Source: Verrucomicrobium sp.
GTDB lineage: Bacteria > Verrucomicrobiota > Verrucomicrobiia > Methylacidiphilales > GAS474
Direction: 5' to 3'
Assembly: GCA_028283855.1 (NCBI GenBank)
Contig: JAPWJX010000003.1
Span: 372,001-436,000 of the forward strand
Length of the DNA stretch: 64,000 nt
Under the pieces are notes generated by a model that saw nothing but the letters and a program-made list of their open reading frames with translations, did not search any database and was not told where the DNA came from. The position numbers and the translations under genes were made by a program. Below are positions 10,236 through 18,877 of the stretch, piece after piece. Each line of letters starts with the position of its first letter. Within the stretch, counting starts at the first letter, position 1.

Positions 10236-10697
10236 GTGCTCACCAAACGCGGCAAATACGCCCTCCGGGCCACGCTCTACCTGGCGCGCCATCGCGGCAA
10301 GGGGCCCATCCTCATCCAGGAGATCGCCGCCAAGGAGCGCATCCCCAAGAAATTCCTGGAGGCCATCCTGCGCGACCTGCGCAACGGCGGCATCCTGCAG
10401 AGCAAGATGGGCAAGGGCGGCGGCTACCAGCTGGCCCGCCTCCCGAACAAGATCCCCCTGGGGGAGGTGATCCGCGCCATCGACGGCCCCCTGGCCCCCA
10501 TCCCCTGCGCCAGCAAGAGCGCCTTCGAGCCCTGCACCGACTGTCCCGACGTGGAGACCTGCCTCATCCGCGCCGTCATGCGGGACGTGCGGGACGCCAT
10601 GGCCGGGATCCTGGACGGCACCACGCTGGAAACCCTCCTGGACCGCTCCGCCGAGCTGGACGCCGCGGCGAAGAAGACCCTCCACTTCGAGATTTAA
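10236..10697 (+). CDS. Rrf2-family transcriptional regulator
   Basis: A 153-residue protein with an N-terminal winged helix (LTKRGKYALRATLYLAR, then IQEIAAKERIPKKFLEAILRDLRNGGILQSKMGKGGGYQLAR, the Rrf2 signature, reading in short pieces). Four cysteines lie at 91, 100, 103 and 109 (C-x8-C-x2-C-x5-C), in the region where IscR- and NsrR-type members bind an iron-sulfur cluster, so redox or iron sensing is possible. The GTG start begins 1 nt after the AraC-type stop, implying co-transcription and translational coupling. Its target genes are not evident here. Confidence 0.88.
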   Translation: MLTKRGKYALRATLYLARHRGKGPILIQEIAAKERIPKKFLEAILRDLRNGGILQSKMGKGGGYQLARLPNKIPLGEVIRAIDGPLAPIPCASKSAFEPCTDCPDVETCLIRAVMRDVRDAMAGILDGTTLETLLDRSAELDAAAKKTLHFEI

Positions 10698-10708
10698 GGC
10701 GGCCCGCC

Positions 10709-10724
10709 CGCGCCTTACGGCGCG
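10709..10724. other. Hairpin with the nodT-type stop codon in its loop
   Basis: CGCGCC (10709-10714), tetraloop, GGCGCG (10719-10724). In the minus-strand mRNA the tetraloop is GTAA and its last three bases are the stop codon of the outer-membrane efflux gene. The same geometry recurs at 15586-15601, 22811-22828 and 61733-61748. It is not followed by a T run. Confidence 0.6.
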
Positions 10725-12175
10725 TCGACCGGGTTCGGGCCGGGCTTCTCCCCCTTCAGCACGCTGGAATCCCAGCCGCCGCCCAGCGCCTTGACGAGGC
10801 GCACGCTGGCGTAGAGCCGCTGGCCCGCCACCTGCGCCTCCGCGCGCTGCGCGGAAAGCTCCAGGCGCTGCTCCTCGGTCACCTCGAAGTAGTCGACCGC
10901 GCCCGCCTTGTAACGCTGCTCGGAAAGCTCGCGCGCGTGGCTGGCGCTCTTGGCCGCGCGGCCCGTCGCCTCCGCCTGCTTGGCCAGGGTGCGGGTGGAA
11001 GCCAGGGCGTCCTCCACATCGCGGAAGGCCCCCAGGACCACGCCGCGGTACTGCGCCACGGCCTCCTCATACTGGCTCTTGGCCTGCCGGACCTGCGCCG
11101 CCGTCTTGCCGCCGGTAAAGAGGGGCAGGGAGACGGAGGGCCCGATGGCCCAGACGCTGCTGGGATGGGTAAAGAGGTTGTCCGCGCTGTAGCTGAGGTA
11201 GCCGTAGTTCCCCGTCAAGCTGATGGTGGGGAAGTAGGCGGCGGTGGCCACGCCGATTTGCGCGTTGCGCGCCTTGAGCGTCCGCTCCGCGGCGGCGACG
11301 TCCGGGCGCCGCTCCAGCACGTCGGACGGGATGCCCGCGGGGATGGCGGGCGGCAGCGCGTCGACCGGCAGCGGGTTCTCCGCCAGGGCGAAGCTGCTGG
11401 CCGGCTCGCCGCAGAGGTAGGCCAGCGCGTCCTGCATGTGGGCGCGCGATTCCTCGACCTGCGCGAGGGAAGCCTCGGAGTTGGCCAATTCCGTCTTGGC
11501 CTGCTCCACGTCCAGGGCGGTCGCCCGCCCGGCCTGCAGGCGCTTCTGGTTGATCTCCAGCGACTTTTTCCGCGTGTCGACCGTGGCGCGCAGGATGGCC
11601 AGCTCGCGGTCGTATTCGCGCAGGGTCAGATAGTCGACGGCCACGTCGGACTGCAGGGTCAGCAGGATGTTCTGCAGGTCGGCCACGGAGGCCTGGGCCT
11701 GGGCCTGGGACGACTCGAAGGAACGGCGGACGCGGCCCCAGACGTCGATCTCGTAGCTCAGGTCGATGGGGACGCTGCGGCTATTGACCGTGGCGGAGGG
11801 GATTTTGGTGTTGGGAAGCTGGAACTGCTGGAAGGTGGGGTTGTTCTCCGTCAGGCGCTGGCGCTGGGCCTGGGCGTCGAGCGTCAGCTGCGGGAAGAAG
11901 GAAGCCCCCTCCAGCCGCGCGACGGCGCGGGCCTGGTCGACGCGGGCGACGGCGGCGCGCAGGTCCTGGTTCTGCCCTTGCGCCTGCTGCTCCAGGCGCG
12001 TCAGCTCGGCGTCATGGTAGAGCTCCCACCACGGGCCGCGGGGCAGGCGGTCGGCGGGCTGCGCCTCCTTCCAGCCGGGCGGCACGGCGGTGACGGCGGC
12101 AGGCTTGTGATAGTCGGGGCCGACGGAGCAGCCGGCCAGCAGGGCCAGGGAGAACAGGAGCGGGATGCGTTTCAT
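10715..12175 (-). CDS. NodT/OprM-type efflux outer-membrane lipoprotein
   Basis: Outer-membrane channel of a tripartite pump, 486 residues. The lipoprotein signal peptide MKRIPLLFSLALLAGCSVGP has a lipobox LAGC with Cys16. Two outer-membrane efflux repeats follow: coiled-coil helices near residues 80-230 (ELTRLEQQAQGQNQDLRAA, then QAQASVADLQNILLTLQSDV) and again near 300-460. The start chosen is the ATG directly before the lipobox; the open frame extends much further upstream but overlaps the MFS gene. Last gene of the operon tetR-hlyD-MFS-nodT, 23 nt after the MFS stop. Confidence 0.92.
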   Translation of the reverse strand: MKRIPLLFSLALLAGCSVGPDYHKPAAVTAVPPGWKEAQPADRLPRGPWWELYHDAELTRLEQQAQGQNQDLRAAVARVDQARAVARLEGASFFPQLTLDAQAQRQRLTENNPTFQQFQLPNTKIPSATVNSRSVPIDLSYEIDVWGRVRRSFESSQAQAQASVADLQNILLTLQSDVAVDYLTLREYDRELAILRATVDTRKKSLEINQKRLQAGRATALDVEQAKTELANSEASLAQVEESRAHMQDALAYLCGEPASSFALAENPLPVDALPPAIPAGIPSDVLERRPDVAAAERTLKARNAQIGVATAAYFPTISLTGNYGYLSYSADNLFTHPSSVWAIGPSVSLPLFTGGKTAAQVRQAKSQYEEAVAQYRGVVLGAFRDVEDALASTRTLAKQAEATGRAAKSASHARELSEQRYKAGAVDYFEVTEEQRLELSAQRAEAQVAGQRLYASVRLVKALGGGWDSSVLKGEKPGPNPVDAP

Positions 12176-12198
12176 AAGAGTGGGGGGGATTTTGGTTT

Positions 12199-13758
12199 TC
12201 AATGGCCGCCGGCGGCGTGCCCTTTGGGTTTCGGAACGAAAAGGAGAAGGCTGCTGGCCAGGAAAAGGCACCAGCCCATGATGTAGAAGCAATCGCTGAA
12301 GGCCATGATCTGGGACTGCTTCCGCACGGCGTTGTCGACCGCCTTGAGGGCGTAGGAGGCGGCGGTGGCGGGGTCGATCCCCTTCCCCACGAAGGTCTGC
12401 GTCAGGGCGTCGAGCCGGGCCCGCAGGGCGGGCGTGTACGCGGTGACCATCTCCCCCACGCGGACGGAGTGGAGGTGCTCCCGCCACGTCACCTCCGTGG
12501 AGAGGATGGCGATGCCGACGGAGCCGCCCAGGTTGCGCATCATGTTGAAAAGCGCGGAGGCCGAGCCCGCCTCCTCCCGCGGCACGCCCGCCGTGGCGAT
12601 GGAGAGGAGCGGCACCAGGATGAGCGGCTGGCCGATGGCGCGGATCACGTTGGCGAACTGGAACTGGTCCATGGCGTAGTCCGGGGAGAGGTAGGCGTTG
12701 AGGAAGCAGCTGGCGCCGAAGAGCCAGAGGCCGGTGCCGATAATGAGCCGGATGTCGATACGGCCCATCAGCCAGGGGACGAAGGGGATGAGGAAAAGCT
12801 GCGGGATGCCCGCCCACATGAGGGTCAGGCCGATCTGGTAGGGGCTGTAGCGCTGCACCTGCGCCAGGTAGAGCGGGATGATGTAGACGCTGCCGTAGAG
12901 CGCCAGCCCCAGGACCGACTGGATGAGGCTGGAAAGGGTGAAGCTGCGGTAGCGGAAGACGTTCAGGTGGAGGAAGGGCTTCTTCGACCGCATCTCGATG
13001 ATGAGGAAGAGCAGGGTAAAGACGACGCCGATGACGGCGAAGCGCTGGATGACCGGGTTGCCGAACCAGTCCTTCCGCTCCCCTTCCTCCAGCACGTATT
13101 CCAGGGAACCGAGACCCAGGGCCATGCAGAAGATGCCCAGGTAGTCGCCCTCCTTCAGCAGCTCGTGGCGGGCCTGGTCCTGCGGGAGGAAGGCGGCGAT
13201 GAGCGCCGTCATGATGAGGCCGGGGACCAGGTTGATGAAGAAAATCCACTGCCAGCCGTAGTTGTCCGTCAGCCAGCCGCCGATGGTCGGCCCGATGGCG
13301 GGGGCGAAGATGACGGTGACGGTGAAGGCCGCCGTGCCGATCGTCCGCTTGGCCGGGGGCAGCAGGATCATGATGAGGGAGAAGGCCAGCGGGATGAGCG
13401 CCCCGCCGGTCAGCCCCTGGAGCGCCCGGAAGAAGATCATCATGTTCAGCGAGTGGGCGAAGGCGCAGCAGATGGAAAAGAACGTGAAGGAGATGCAGGA
13501 GAAGAGGAGATACTTCTTGATGGAGAAAACCCGCCCCAGCCACGCGGAGACGCCGATGATGATGATCTCCGCCACCAGGTAGGCGGTGGAGATCCAGGAG
13601 GCCTCGTCCAGGGCGGAGCCGATCGCCCCCGCGATGTCGTTGAGGGAGGCGTTGGTGATCTGGATGTCGAGCACCGCCATGAACGCGCCGAGCATCACCC
13701 CGAAGAGCGCCAGAAGGCGCTCCCGGGAGAGGGGCTCGTTGGCGGCCGGCGCGTTCAT
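12199..13758 (-). CDS. DHA2-family drug:H+ antiporter (EmrB/QacA type)
   Basis: Inner-membrane proton-driven exporter, 519 residues, with about 14 predicted transmembrane helices. The N-terminal segment FMAVLDIQITNASLNDI matches the DHA2 motif in the first helix, and GWLTDNYGWQWIFFINLVPG is the typical EmrB loop. A long loop near residues 425-480 sits before the last helix (IMAFSDCFYIMGWCLFLAS). Its partners are encoded on both sides (HlyD-type adaptor upstream, NodT-type channel downstream). Substrate unknown; drugs, solvents or fatty acids are usual for the family. Confidence 0.94.
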   Translation of the reverse strand: MNAPAANEPLSRERLLALFGVMLGAFMAVLDIQITNASLNDIAGAIGSALDEASWISTAYLVAEIIIIGVSAWLGRVFSIKKYLLFSCISFTFFSICCAFAHSLNMMIFFRALQGLTGGALIPLAFSLIMILLPPAKRTIGTAAFTVTVIFAPAIGPTIGGWLTDNYGWQWIFFINLVPGLIMTALIAAFLPQDQARHELLKEGDYLGIFCMALGLGSLEYVLEEGERKDWFGNPVIQRFAVIGVVFTLLFLIIEMRSKKPFLHLNVFRYRSFTLSSLIQSVLGLALYGSVYIIPLYLAQVQRYSPYQIGLTLMWAGIPQLFLIPFVPWLMGRIDIRLIIGTGLWLFGASCFLNAYLSPDYAMDQFQFANVIRAIGQPLILVPLLSIATAGVPREEAGSASALFNMMRNLGGSVGIAILSTEVTWREHLHSVRVGEMVTAYTPALRARLDALTQTFVGKGIDPATAASYALKAVDNAVRKQSQIMAFSDCFYIMGWCLFLASSLLLFVPKPKGHAAGGH

Positions 13759-13795
13759 CGTGCGGGAGGGCGGGGGGAAGGGTCCGGGGGGAGGC

Positions 13796-14875
13796 CTAGC
13801 GGGCCGCCTCGGAGGAGATCGCCTCGCGCTCCGGACGTTCCGGGGCGAGGTCGTTCTTGTCCCGGCCGCCGTGCAGGGAAACGGAGGGGACGCAGGAAAG
13901 GCCGGGGACCAGGCGCCCCTCGTAGCCGCGGATCGAGTCGGCGTCGAAACGGACCTTCACCGGCACGCGCTGGACGATCTTGGTGAAATTGCCCGTGGCG
14001 TTGTCCGGCGGCAGGAGGGCGAAGGTGGACCCGGACCCGGGGGAGATGGAGTCGACCGTCCCCTCGAAGGTCTTGCCCGGGATGGCGTCGACCTCGACGT
14101 CGACCTTCTGGCCCACGCGCATCTTGGCCAGCTGCGTCTCCTTGAAGTTGGCGACGACCCAGATGTCCTCCACCACGGCCATGAGCGCGCCGCCCACGGT
14201 CAGGCGGTTGCCCGCCTCCACGTCCTTGTGGCCGACGCGGCCGTCGGACGGGGCGCGGATGGTGCAGTAGTCCAGCTGGTTGAGGGCGTCCTCCAGCCGG
14301 GCCTTGGTCGTCTGCATCAGCGCGGTGGCGTTGTCAAAGTCCTGCTGGGAGATGGCGGCGTCCCCGCGCAGGGGGAGCAGGCGGTTGTAGTCGGCCTGCG
14401 CCTTCTCGTAATCGGCGCGCGCCTGGTTGACCTGCACCTGGTAGTCGGTCGGGTCGAGGACGACGAGGATCTGCCCCTTCCTCACCCGCTCGTTGTCGTC
14501 CACGCGCACCTCGATCACCGTGCCCGCCACGCGGGAGGCGATGTTGTGGACGTGGCCGGTGGTGTAGGCGTCGTCCGTCGATTCGTGGGTGAAGGCGTGG
14601 TAGACCAGCCCCAGCAGGATCAAGAAGAGGACGGCCGCCGCCGGGATCCAGACCTTCGGCTGCTTGACGACGGCCAGGGCCTTTCTGGCTCGGGGAGAGG
14701 GCGGCTCGGCCTTCTTGGCCTCGCCGTCCTTCTTTTCCCCGCCCTCGCCTTGCTTGGCCGGGGCTTGCTGCTGGGCCTTGGCCAGCTCGCGATTGGTCTG
14801 GGCCTGGATGCGGTTGGTCTCCGCCTGCTCCTGGTTGATGCCGGCGGGATGGGGGTGGGAATGGGGTTGGCTCAT
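13796..14875 (-). CDS. HlyD/EmrA-type membrane fusion protein
   Basis: Periplasmic adaptor of 359 residues. The cytoplasmic N-terminus is unusually long and rich in His, Gln and Lys (1-75). One transmembrane helix (about 76-95, VWIPAAAVLFLILLGLVYHAF-like) follows, then an HlyD core: biotinyl-lipoyl half (DDAYTTGHVHNIASRVAGTV), a helical hairpin (YQVQVNQARADYEKAQADYN), the second lipoyl half (CTIRAPSDGRVG) and a beta-barrel domain. Its ATG overlaps the TetR stop as ATGA, indicating translational coupling. Confidence 0.93.
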   Translation of the reverse strand: MSQPHSHPHPAGINQEQAETNRIQAQTNRELAKAQQQAPAKQGEGGEKKDGEAKKAEPPSPRARKALAVVKQPKVWIPAAAVLFLILLGLVYHAFTHESTDDAYTTGHVHNIASRVAGTVIEVRVDDNERVRKGQILVVLDPTDYQVQVNQARADYEKAQADYNRLLPLRGDAAISQQDFDNATALMQTTKARLEDALNQLDYCTIRAPSDGRVGHKDVEAGNRLTVGGALMAVVEDIWVVANFKETQLAKMRVGQKVDVEVDAIPGKTFEGTVDSISPGSGSTFALLPPDNATGNFTKIVQRVPVKVRFDADSIRGYEGRLVPGLSCVPSVSLHGGRDKNDLAPERPEREAISSEAAR

Positions 14876-15522
14876 GATTTGGCTCCGGCGGGTTTGCGGG
14901 CCGGTTTCTTTTCTTTCTTCAGCCCCTCCAGGCCGGCCTGGGTAAAGGAGGCGACGTGGCGGGCGATGTGGGCGGCCGGATCGGCCACGCGGTGAAGGTG
15001 GGGATAGATGCGCGGGATAAGGGCCCCTTTCTGCACATAGTAGAGGCACTGGCCGATGACGCTGGCCGACATCATCTCGATCTCCAGCGGCGTGAAGCCC
15101 GGCCCCGCCAGTTCCTTGAGAAGGTGGCGGAGGCTGGCGCAGAGGGGCTCGATCGTCTCCTTCACCACGCGGTCCAGGGCGGGGCTCGGCTTGGCCATTT
15201 CCATGGCCATGACCTGCCCGTACCAAGCCGGGCGGCCGGGGTTGAGGAGATGGTGGACGAATTTGAAGATGAACGCCTCCAGCCGCGCGGCGGGACGGCC
15301 GGGCAGGGAATCGATGTCGATCTTGGAGGCGACGCAGGCTTCCGCCAGGACCCGGCCGTAGAGGCGGTCCTTGTCGCCGAAGTAGTAGTTCACCGCGGCC
15401 ACGTTGGCCTTGGCGCGGGCGGTGATCTCCCGGATGGTGGTCCCCTCGTAGCCCCGCTCGGCGAAGACGGCGCCCGCCGCCTCCAGGATGCGGGAGGCCG
15501 CCTCGGTATCGCGCGCTTTCAT
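14872..15522 (-). CDS. TetR-family repressor (CecR-like), efflux operon
   Basis: A 216-residue repressor. The N-terminal helix-turn-helix (GTTIREITARAKANVAAVNYYFGDKDRLY, in pieces) is standard TetR, and the C-terminal ligand domain resembles the CerR/YbiH type (PAWYGQVMAMEMAKPSPALDRVV). It is the first gene of the pump operon and overlaps the adaptor gene by 4 nt. Two 18-bp palindromes lie in and just behind its promoter, so auto-repression is strongly suggested. No Shine-Dalgarno site precedes the ATG, and the predicted transcription start coincides with it. Confidence 0.93.
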   Translation of the reverse strand: MKARDTEAASRILEAAGAVFAERGYEGTTIREITARAKANVAAVNYYFGDKDRLYGRVLAEACVASKIDIDSLPGRPAARLEAFIFKFVHHLLNPGRPAWYGQVMAMEMAKPSPALDRVVKETIEPLCASLRHLLKELAGPGFTPLEIEMMSASVIGQCLYYVQKGALIPRIYPHLHRVADPAAHIARHVASFTQAGLEGLKKEKKPARKPAGAKS

Positions 15523-15529
15523 GAAACGA

Positions 15530-15558
15530 ATGATTCAAACAAATGTTTGAACCGTCAA
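15530..15558 (-). promoter_or_regulatory. Promoter of the tetR-efflux operon
   Basis: On the minus strand: -35 TTGACG (15558-15553, 5 of 6 to consensus), 17-bp spacer, -10 AATCAT (15535-15530, 4 of 6). Counting seven bases beyond -10 reaches 15522, the A of the tetR start codon, so the mRNA is probably leaderless. Confidence 0.65.
15534..15551. promoter_or_regulatory. TetR operator O1
   Basis: Perfect palindrome TTCAAACAAATGTTTGAA (8-bp arms, 2-bp centre). It fills nearly the whole spacer of the tetR promoter and overlaps the first two bases of the -10. Binding here would block polymerase directly. Confidence 0.75.
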
Positions 15559-15566
15559 TCGCTTAT

Positions 15567-15584
15567 TTAAAACAGTTGTTTGAA
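15567..15584. promoter_or_regulatory. TetR operator O2
   Basis: TTAAAACAGTTGTTTGAA: the right arm is identical to O1 and the left arm has one mismatch. Centre-to-centre distance to O1 is 33 bp, about three helical turns, so two dimers would lie on the same DNA face. Confidence 0.68.
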
Positions 15585-15585
15585 T

Positions 15586-15601
15586 CGCCGCCTAAGCGGC
15601 G
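15586..15601. other. Hairpin with the CLC stop codon in its loop
   Basis: CGCCGC (15586-15591) and GCGGCG (15596-15601) flank a tetraloop. In the minus-strand mRNA the loop is TTAG, ending in the CLC gene's TAG stop. It separates the CLC gene from the tetR operators. Confidence 0.6.
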
Positions 15602-17391
15602 GGCATTCCGGCCGCCTCGCGGCCCGCCGCGGGGGCGTGCGCCAGGGAGAGGAGCAAGTCGTTCTTGGACAACGTGCCCAGGAGGACGGGCTCCTCCCGG
15701 GAGGCGACGACCGGCAGGCGGTCCCCCTCGTGCCGGGCGAAGACGCCCAGCGCCTCGGCCAGGAATTCGTCCGGGGTCAGGCGCGGAAAATCGTCCCGCA
15801 GGAGGTCGGCGGCCACCACCGGCCCGGCCAGGTCGGGCTGGTGGAGGTAGGCCTTGATGTCGTGCAGGGCGATGGCCCCCCGGAAGCGCCCCCGCGCGTC
15901 GACGACGTAAAGGAAGTTGTAGCGGTGGGAGGCGAAGGCGCGGGCGATCTCCGCGAAGTGGGCGTTCTCCGGGACGCGGGGCGGATCGGCCTTCAGGAGA
16001 TCCCGCACGCGCAGGACCCCGGCGGGCAGCGCGGGAATGGCCGCGCGCTTCCGCAGGAGAGCGGCGGCGTAGATGGAGCGGCGGCGCAACCCCTGGGAGG
16101 TGTAGTGCGCCGTCACGCAGGCCACCATGAGCGGCAGGATGATGGCGTGGTCCAGCGTCATCTCAAAAAGCATGACGATGGCCATGAGCGGCGCGTGGGT
16201 CGTCGCGGCCAGGAAACACCCCATGCCGACCAGGGCGTAGGCGTTGGGATAGGCGACATGCTCCGGCCAAAGGGCGTGGAACGGCGTGCCGAAGAGAAGG
16301 CCCAGCGCCGCGCCGACGAAGAGGGTGGGGGTAAAGACGCCGCCGACCGCGCCGGAACCGACCGTCGCCGCCGTGGCGATCACCTTCAGCACCAGGACCA
16401 GCAGGACGGCCTGCCAGATGAGGCTCAGGTGCAGGATGGCGTTGACCACCTCATAGCCGTTTCCCCACACGCCCGTGGTGAGAAGGGAGAGAAGGCCGAC
16501 GGCCAGCCCGCCCAGGGCCAGGCGGAACATCGGATTGGGCGGCAGGCGGGAGAAGAGCCGCTCGCTCCGCTCCAGCAGGTCCAGGAAGGGCGGGGCCAGG
16601 AAACCCGCCAAGAGGCCCAGGAAGAGATAGGGAACCATCTCCCAGTTGGAAACCAGCTCGAACCCGTCGACCTCGAACACCGGCCGCCCGCCGAAGACCC
16701 GCTGCACCGTCAGCGTGGCGACGACGGAGGCGAAGGCCAGCGGCCCGAAGCTCTCCATGGCGATGGAGCCCAGCACGATCTCCGCCACGAAAAGCGCGCC
16801 GCCGATCGGCGCGTTGTAGGCGGACGCGATGCCCGCCGCCGCGCCGCAGGCCACCAGCAGCTGGAGGCGCGTGGTGGAAAGCCCGCACCGCCGCCCCAGG
16901 AGGGAGGCGAGCATGGCGGAGAGCTGCACCATCGGCCCCTCCCGGCCGATCGAGCCGCCGGAGGAGATGGTGAAAAGGGAGGAAAGGCTCTTCACCAGCG
17001 TGGGCCGGGCGGGCACCACGCCGTCCCCCAGCACCACCGCCTCCATGTAGTCGCCGGAGCTTTGCCCGCGCAAAAGGCGCGTGCCGTAATAAAGGAGCGC
17101 CCCCGCCAGCAGGCCGCCCAGCGGCGGCAGGAGGAGCCGCTCCCACCACGGGAAACGGATGGAGGAGAGAAGGAGATCCCCCTTCTGGTGGGTAAGGAGG
17201 AGCTGGACCGCCTTCAGCCCGCGCCGGAAGAGGATGGACGCCATCCCCCCGGCGAAGCCGACGACGCCCGCCCACAGCAGCGTGATCTGGAGCTCCGTCG
17301 GGCGGGCCTTCTCGGCCAGCCAGAGGCGGAGCCCCAGCCACGCTTTCAGCAGAAAGGGCTTGTTGGAAGCGGAACCGTCCACGCCCCTCAC
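15592..17391 (-). CDS. CLC-family chloride channel/transporter with C-terminal CBS pair
   Basis: Integral membrane anion channel or Cl-/H+ antiporter, 599 residues. Family motifs: GSIGREGP with the gating glutamate at about residue 151, and GSGAVGGVFTPTLFVGAALG later. The first anion-site motif is the variant GQSSGDY (110-116) rather than GSGIP. About 430 residues of membrane domain are followed by a cytoplasmic CBS pair (VLRVRDLLKADPPRVPE and PRLTPDEFLAEALGVF), which commonly binds adenine nucleotides. GTG start, 18 nt after the WXXGXW gene, so probably co-transcribed with it. Transporter versus channel cannot be settled from sequence. Confidence 0.93.
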   Translation of the reverse strand: MRGVDGSASNKPFLLKAWLGLRLWLAEKARPTELQITLLWAGVVGFAGGMASILFRRGLKAVQLLLTHQKGDLLLSSIRFPWWERLLLPPLGGLLAGALLYYGTRLLRGQSSGDYMEAVVLGDGVVPARPTLVKSLSSLFTISSGGSIGREGPMVQLSAMLASLLGRRCGLSTTRLQLLVACGAAAGIASAYNAPIGGALFVAEIVLGSIAMESFGPLAFASVVATLTVQRVFGGRPVFEVDGFELVSNWEMVPYLFLGLLAGFLAPPFLDLLERSERLFSRLPPNPMFRLALGGLAVGLLSLLTTGVWGNGYEVVNAILHLSLIWQAVLLVLVLKVIATAATVGSGAVGGVFTPTLFVGAALGLLFGTPFHALWPEHVAYPNAYALVGMGCFLAATTHAPLMAIVMLFEMTLDHAIILPLMVACVTAHYTSQGLRRRSIYAAALLRKRAAIPALPAGVLRVRDLLKADPPRVPENAHFAEIARAFASHRYNFLYVVDARGRFRGAIALHDIKAYLHQPDLAGPVVAADLLRDDFPRLTPDEFLAEALGVFARHEGDRLPVVASREEPVLLGTLSKNDLLLSLAHAPAAGREAAGMPAA

Positions 17392-17409
17392 CCTACCGCC
17401 TGGGACCGG

Positions 17410-17760
17410 TTAACGCCAGTGCCCGCCGCGATAATGGTAGCCGTCATGGGCCTGGACATAACCGCCCGGGACCCAGACCGCGTGGGGGCGGGGCGGGTGC
17501 TCCCAGTAACCCTGCCACCAGACCCAGGAACGGCCGTTCCAATGCCACTGGGGATTGATCCAGACCATGCCGGGCTCCGGGGAGGCGTAATAGCTGGGCT
17601 CCACCACCGACGGCGCCGGCGGCGGCGGCGGGGGATTGCCCGCAGGGATGACGATGTTCAGGCCGACGGCGACGCCCGCCGAGGCGGAGCTGGGGCTGAC
17701 GGCCAACAGGGCGGCGGCCAGGGCCGCCAGGGCCGCGCCGCGCAAGAGATGCTTCTTCAT
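17410..17760 (-). CDS. Small secreted protein with WXXGXW-type repeats
   Basis: A 116-residue exported protein. Residues 1-28 form a signal peptide (MKKHLLRGAALAALAAALLA, cleavage near SASA). A proline run follows (PPPPPPAPS), then a Trp/Tyr/His-rich region with WxWNGRSWVWWQGYW and RPHAVWVPGGY...GGHWR, the pattern of the YXWGXW/WXXGXW repeat family, whose role is unknown. It lies immediately upstream of the CLC gene on the same strand and is divergent from queA across a 47-bp gap. Confidence 0.82.
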   Translation of the reverse strand: MKKHLLRGAALAALAAALLAVSPSSASAGVAVGLNIVIPAGNPPPPPPAPSVVEPSYYASPEPGMVWINPQWHWNGRSWVWWQGYWEHPPRPHAVWVPGGYVQAHDGYHYRGGHWR

Positions 17761-17807
17761 ATTGTACTAGGACTGACCGCGCACGGCCCCTAAGGTTACG
17801 CCTTTTT

Positions 17808-18830
17808 ATGAGCCTCTCGACCAACGACTTCGCCTTCGACCTGCCGCCGGAGCAGATCGCCGCCCACCCGGCGGCGGAGCGCACCGGCTCCCGGCTCCTG
17901 GTCCTCGACCGGGCGAAGGAGAGCCTCGTCCACGCCTCCTTTGCCGACCTGCCGCAATTCCTCGCGCCGGAAGACCTTCTCGTCCTCAACAACAGCCGCG
18001 TCCTGCCCGCCGCCCTGGATGCGGAGACCGACGCGGGCCCCCTCACCCTCCTCCTGGTGGAGGAAACCAGCCCGCGCCACTGGCTGACCCTGGTCAAACC
18101 GGCCAAGCGCGCCATGCCCGGCATGCGCCTGCGCTTCCGCTCCCGCGTCGGCCCGCCGCAGGAAGTGGAGGCGGAGGTCCTCAAGACCCTGGAAAGCGGC
18201 GAGCGGGTCCTGCGCTTCTTCGGCGACATCGACCTCGACGCCTTCGGCCAGATGCCCATCCCGCCCTACATCGCCAAGCGCCGCAAGGCCCTGGCGGAAA
18301 CCGAGGCGGCCGCCGAGGACTGGGACCGCTACCAGACCGTCTACGCCAACCCGGCGGCGGCGGGTTCCGTCGCCGCGCCCACGGCGGGCCTCCACTTCAC
18401 GCCGGAACTGCTCGGCCGCTTCGACCACGCCTTCGTCACCCTCCACGTCGGCATCGGCACCTTCCGCCCGGTGAAAGTCGACCGGGTCGAGGACCACATC
18501 ATGCACCGGGAGCGGTTCGAGATCCCGGCCGGCCTGGCGGAAAAGGCGGCGGGGCGGCGGATCGTCGCCGTGGGCACCACCAGCGCGCGCGTCCTGGAAA
18601 GCGCCCCCTCCCTCAAGCCCCAGCACGGCTCCACCGACATCTTCATCCACCCCCCCTACCAGTTTAAAAAAGTGGGGGCCCTCCTGACCAACTTCCACCT
18701 GCCCAAATCGACCCTCCTCATGCTCGTCTGCGCGTTTGCCGGGCAGGAGCGGACCCTGGCGGCGTACAAGGAGGCGGTGGAAAAGGGATACCGCTTTTTC
18801 AGCTATGGCGACGCCATGCTGATTCTTTAG
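17808..18830 (+). CDS. queA: S-adenosylmethionine:tRNA ribosyltransferase-isomerase
   Basis: Transfers and isomerises the ribosyl group of SAM onto preQ1 at tRNA position 34, giving epoxyqueuosine in tRNAs with GUN anticodons. The 340-residue length is normal. Recognised segments: NDFAFDLPPEQIAAHPAAER at the N-terminus, FHTP-type AAPTAGLHFTPELL in the middle, LHVGIGTFRPVKVDRVEDHIMH, and FHLPKSTLLMLVCAFAG near the C-terminus. No Shine-Dalgarno site is obvious before ATG. The neighbouring tRNA-Ala is not a queuosine substrate, so adjacency is probably incidental. Confidence 0.97.
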   Translation: MSLSTNDFAFDLPPEQIAAHPAAERTGSRLLVLDRAKESLVHASFADLPQFLAPEDLLVLNNSRVLPAALDAETDAGPLTLLLVEETSPRHWLTLVKPAKRAMPGMRLRFRSRVGPPQEVEAEVLKTLESGERVLRFFGDIDLDAFGQMPIPPYIAKRRKALAETEAAAEDWDRYQTVYANPAAAGSVAAPTAGLHFTPELLGRFDHAFVTLHVGIGTFRPVKVDRVEDHIMHRERFEIPAGLAEKAAGRRIVAVGTTSARVLESAPSLKPQHGSTDIFIHPPYQFKKVGALLTNFHLPKSTLLMLVCAFAGQERTLAAYKEAVEKGYRFFSYGDAMLIL

Positions 18831-18877
18831 GCTTGCGGGAAAGGCCGTTTCCGCTAACCAAGAGAGTTCCGTTTGAA

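Noticed and set aside
17761-17776. TACAAT just before the WXXGXW gene as its -10
   Set aside because: It touches the start codon, which would put the transcription start inside the gene, and no -35 is present at the right distance.
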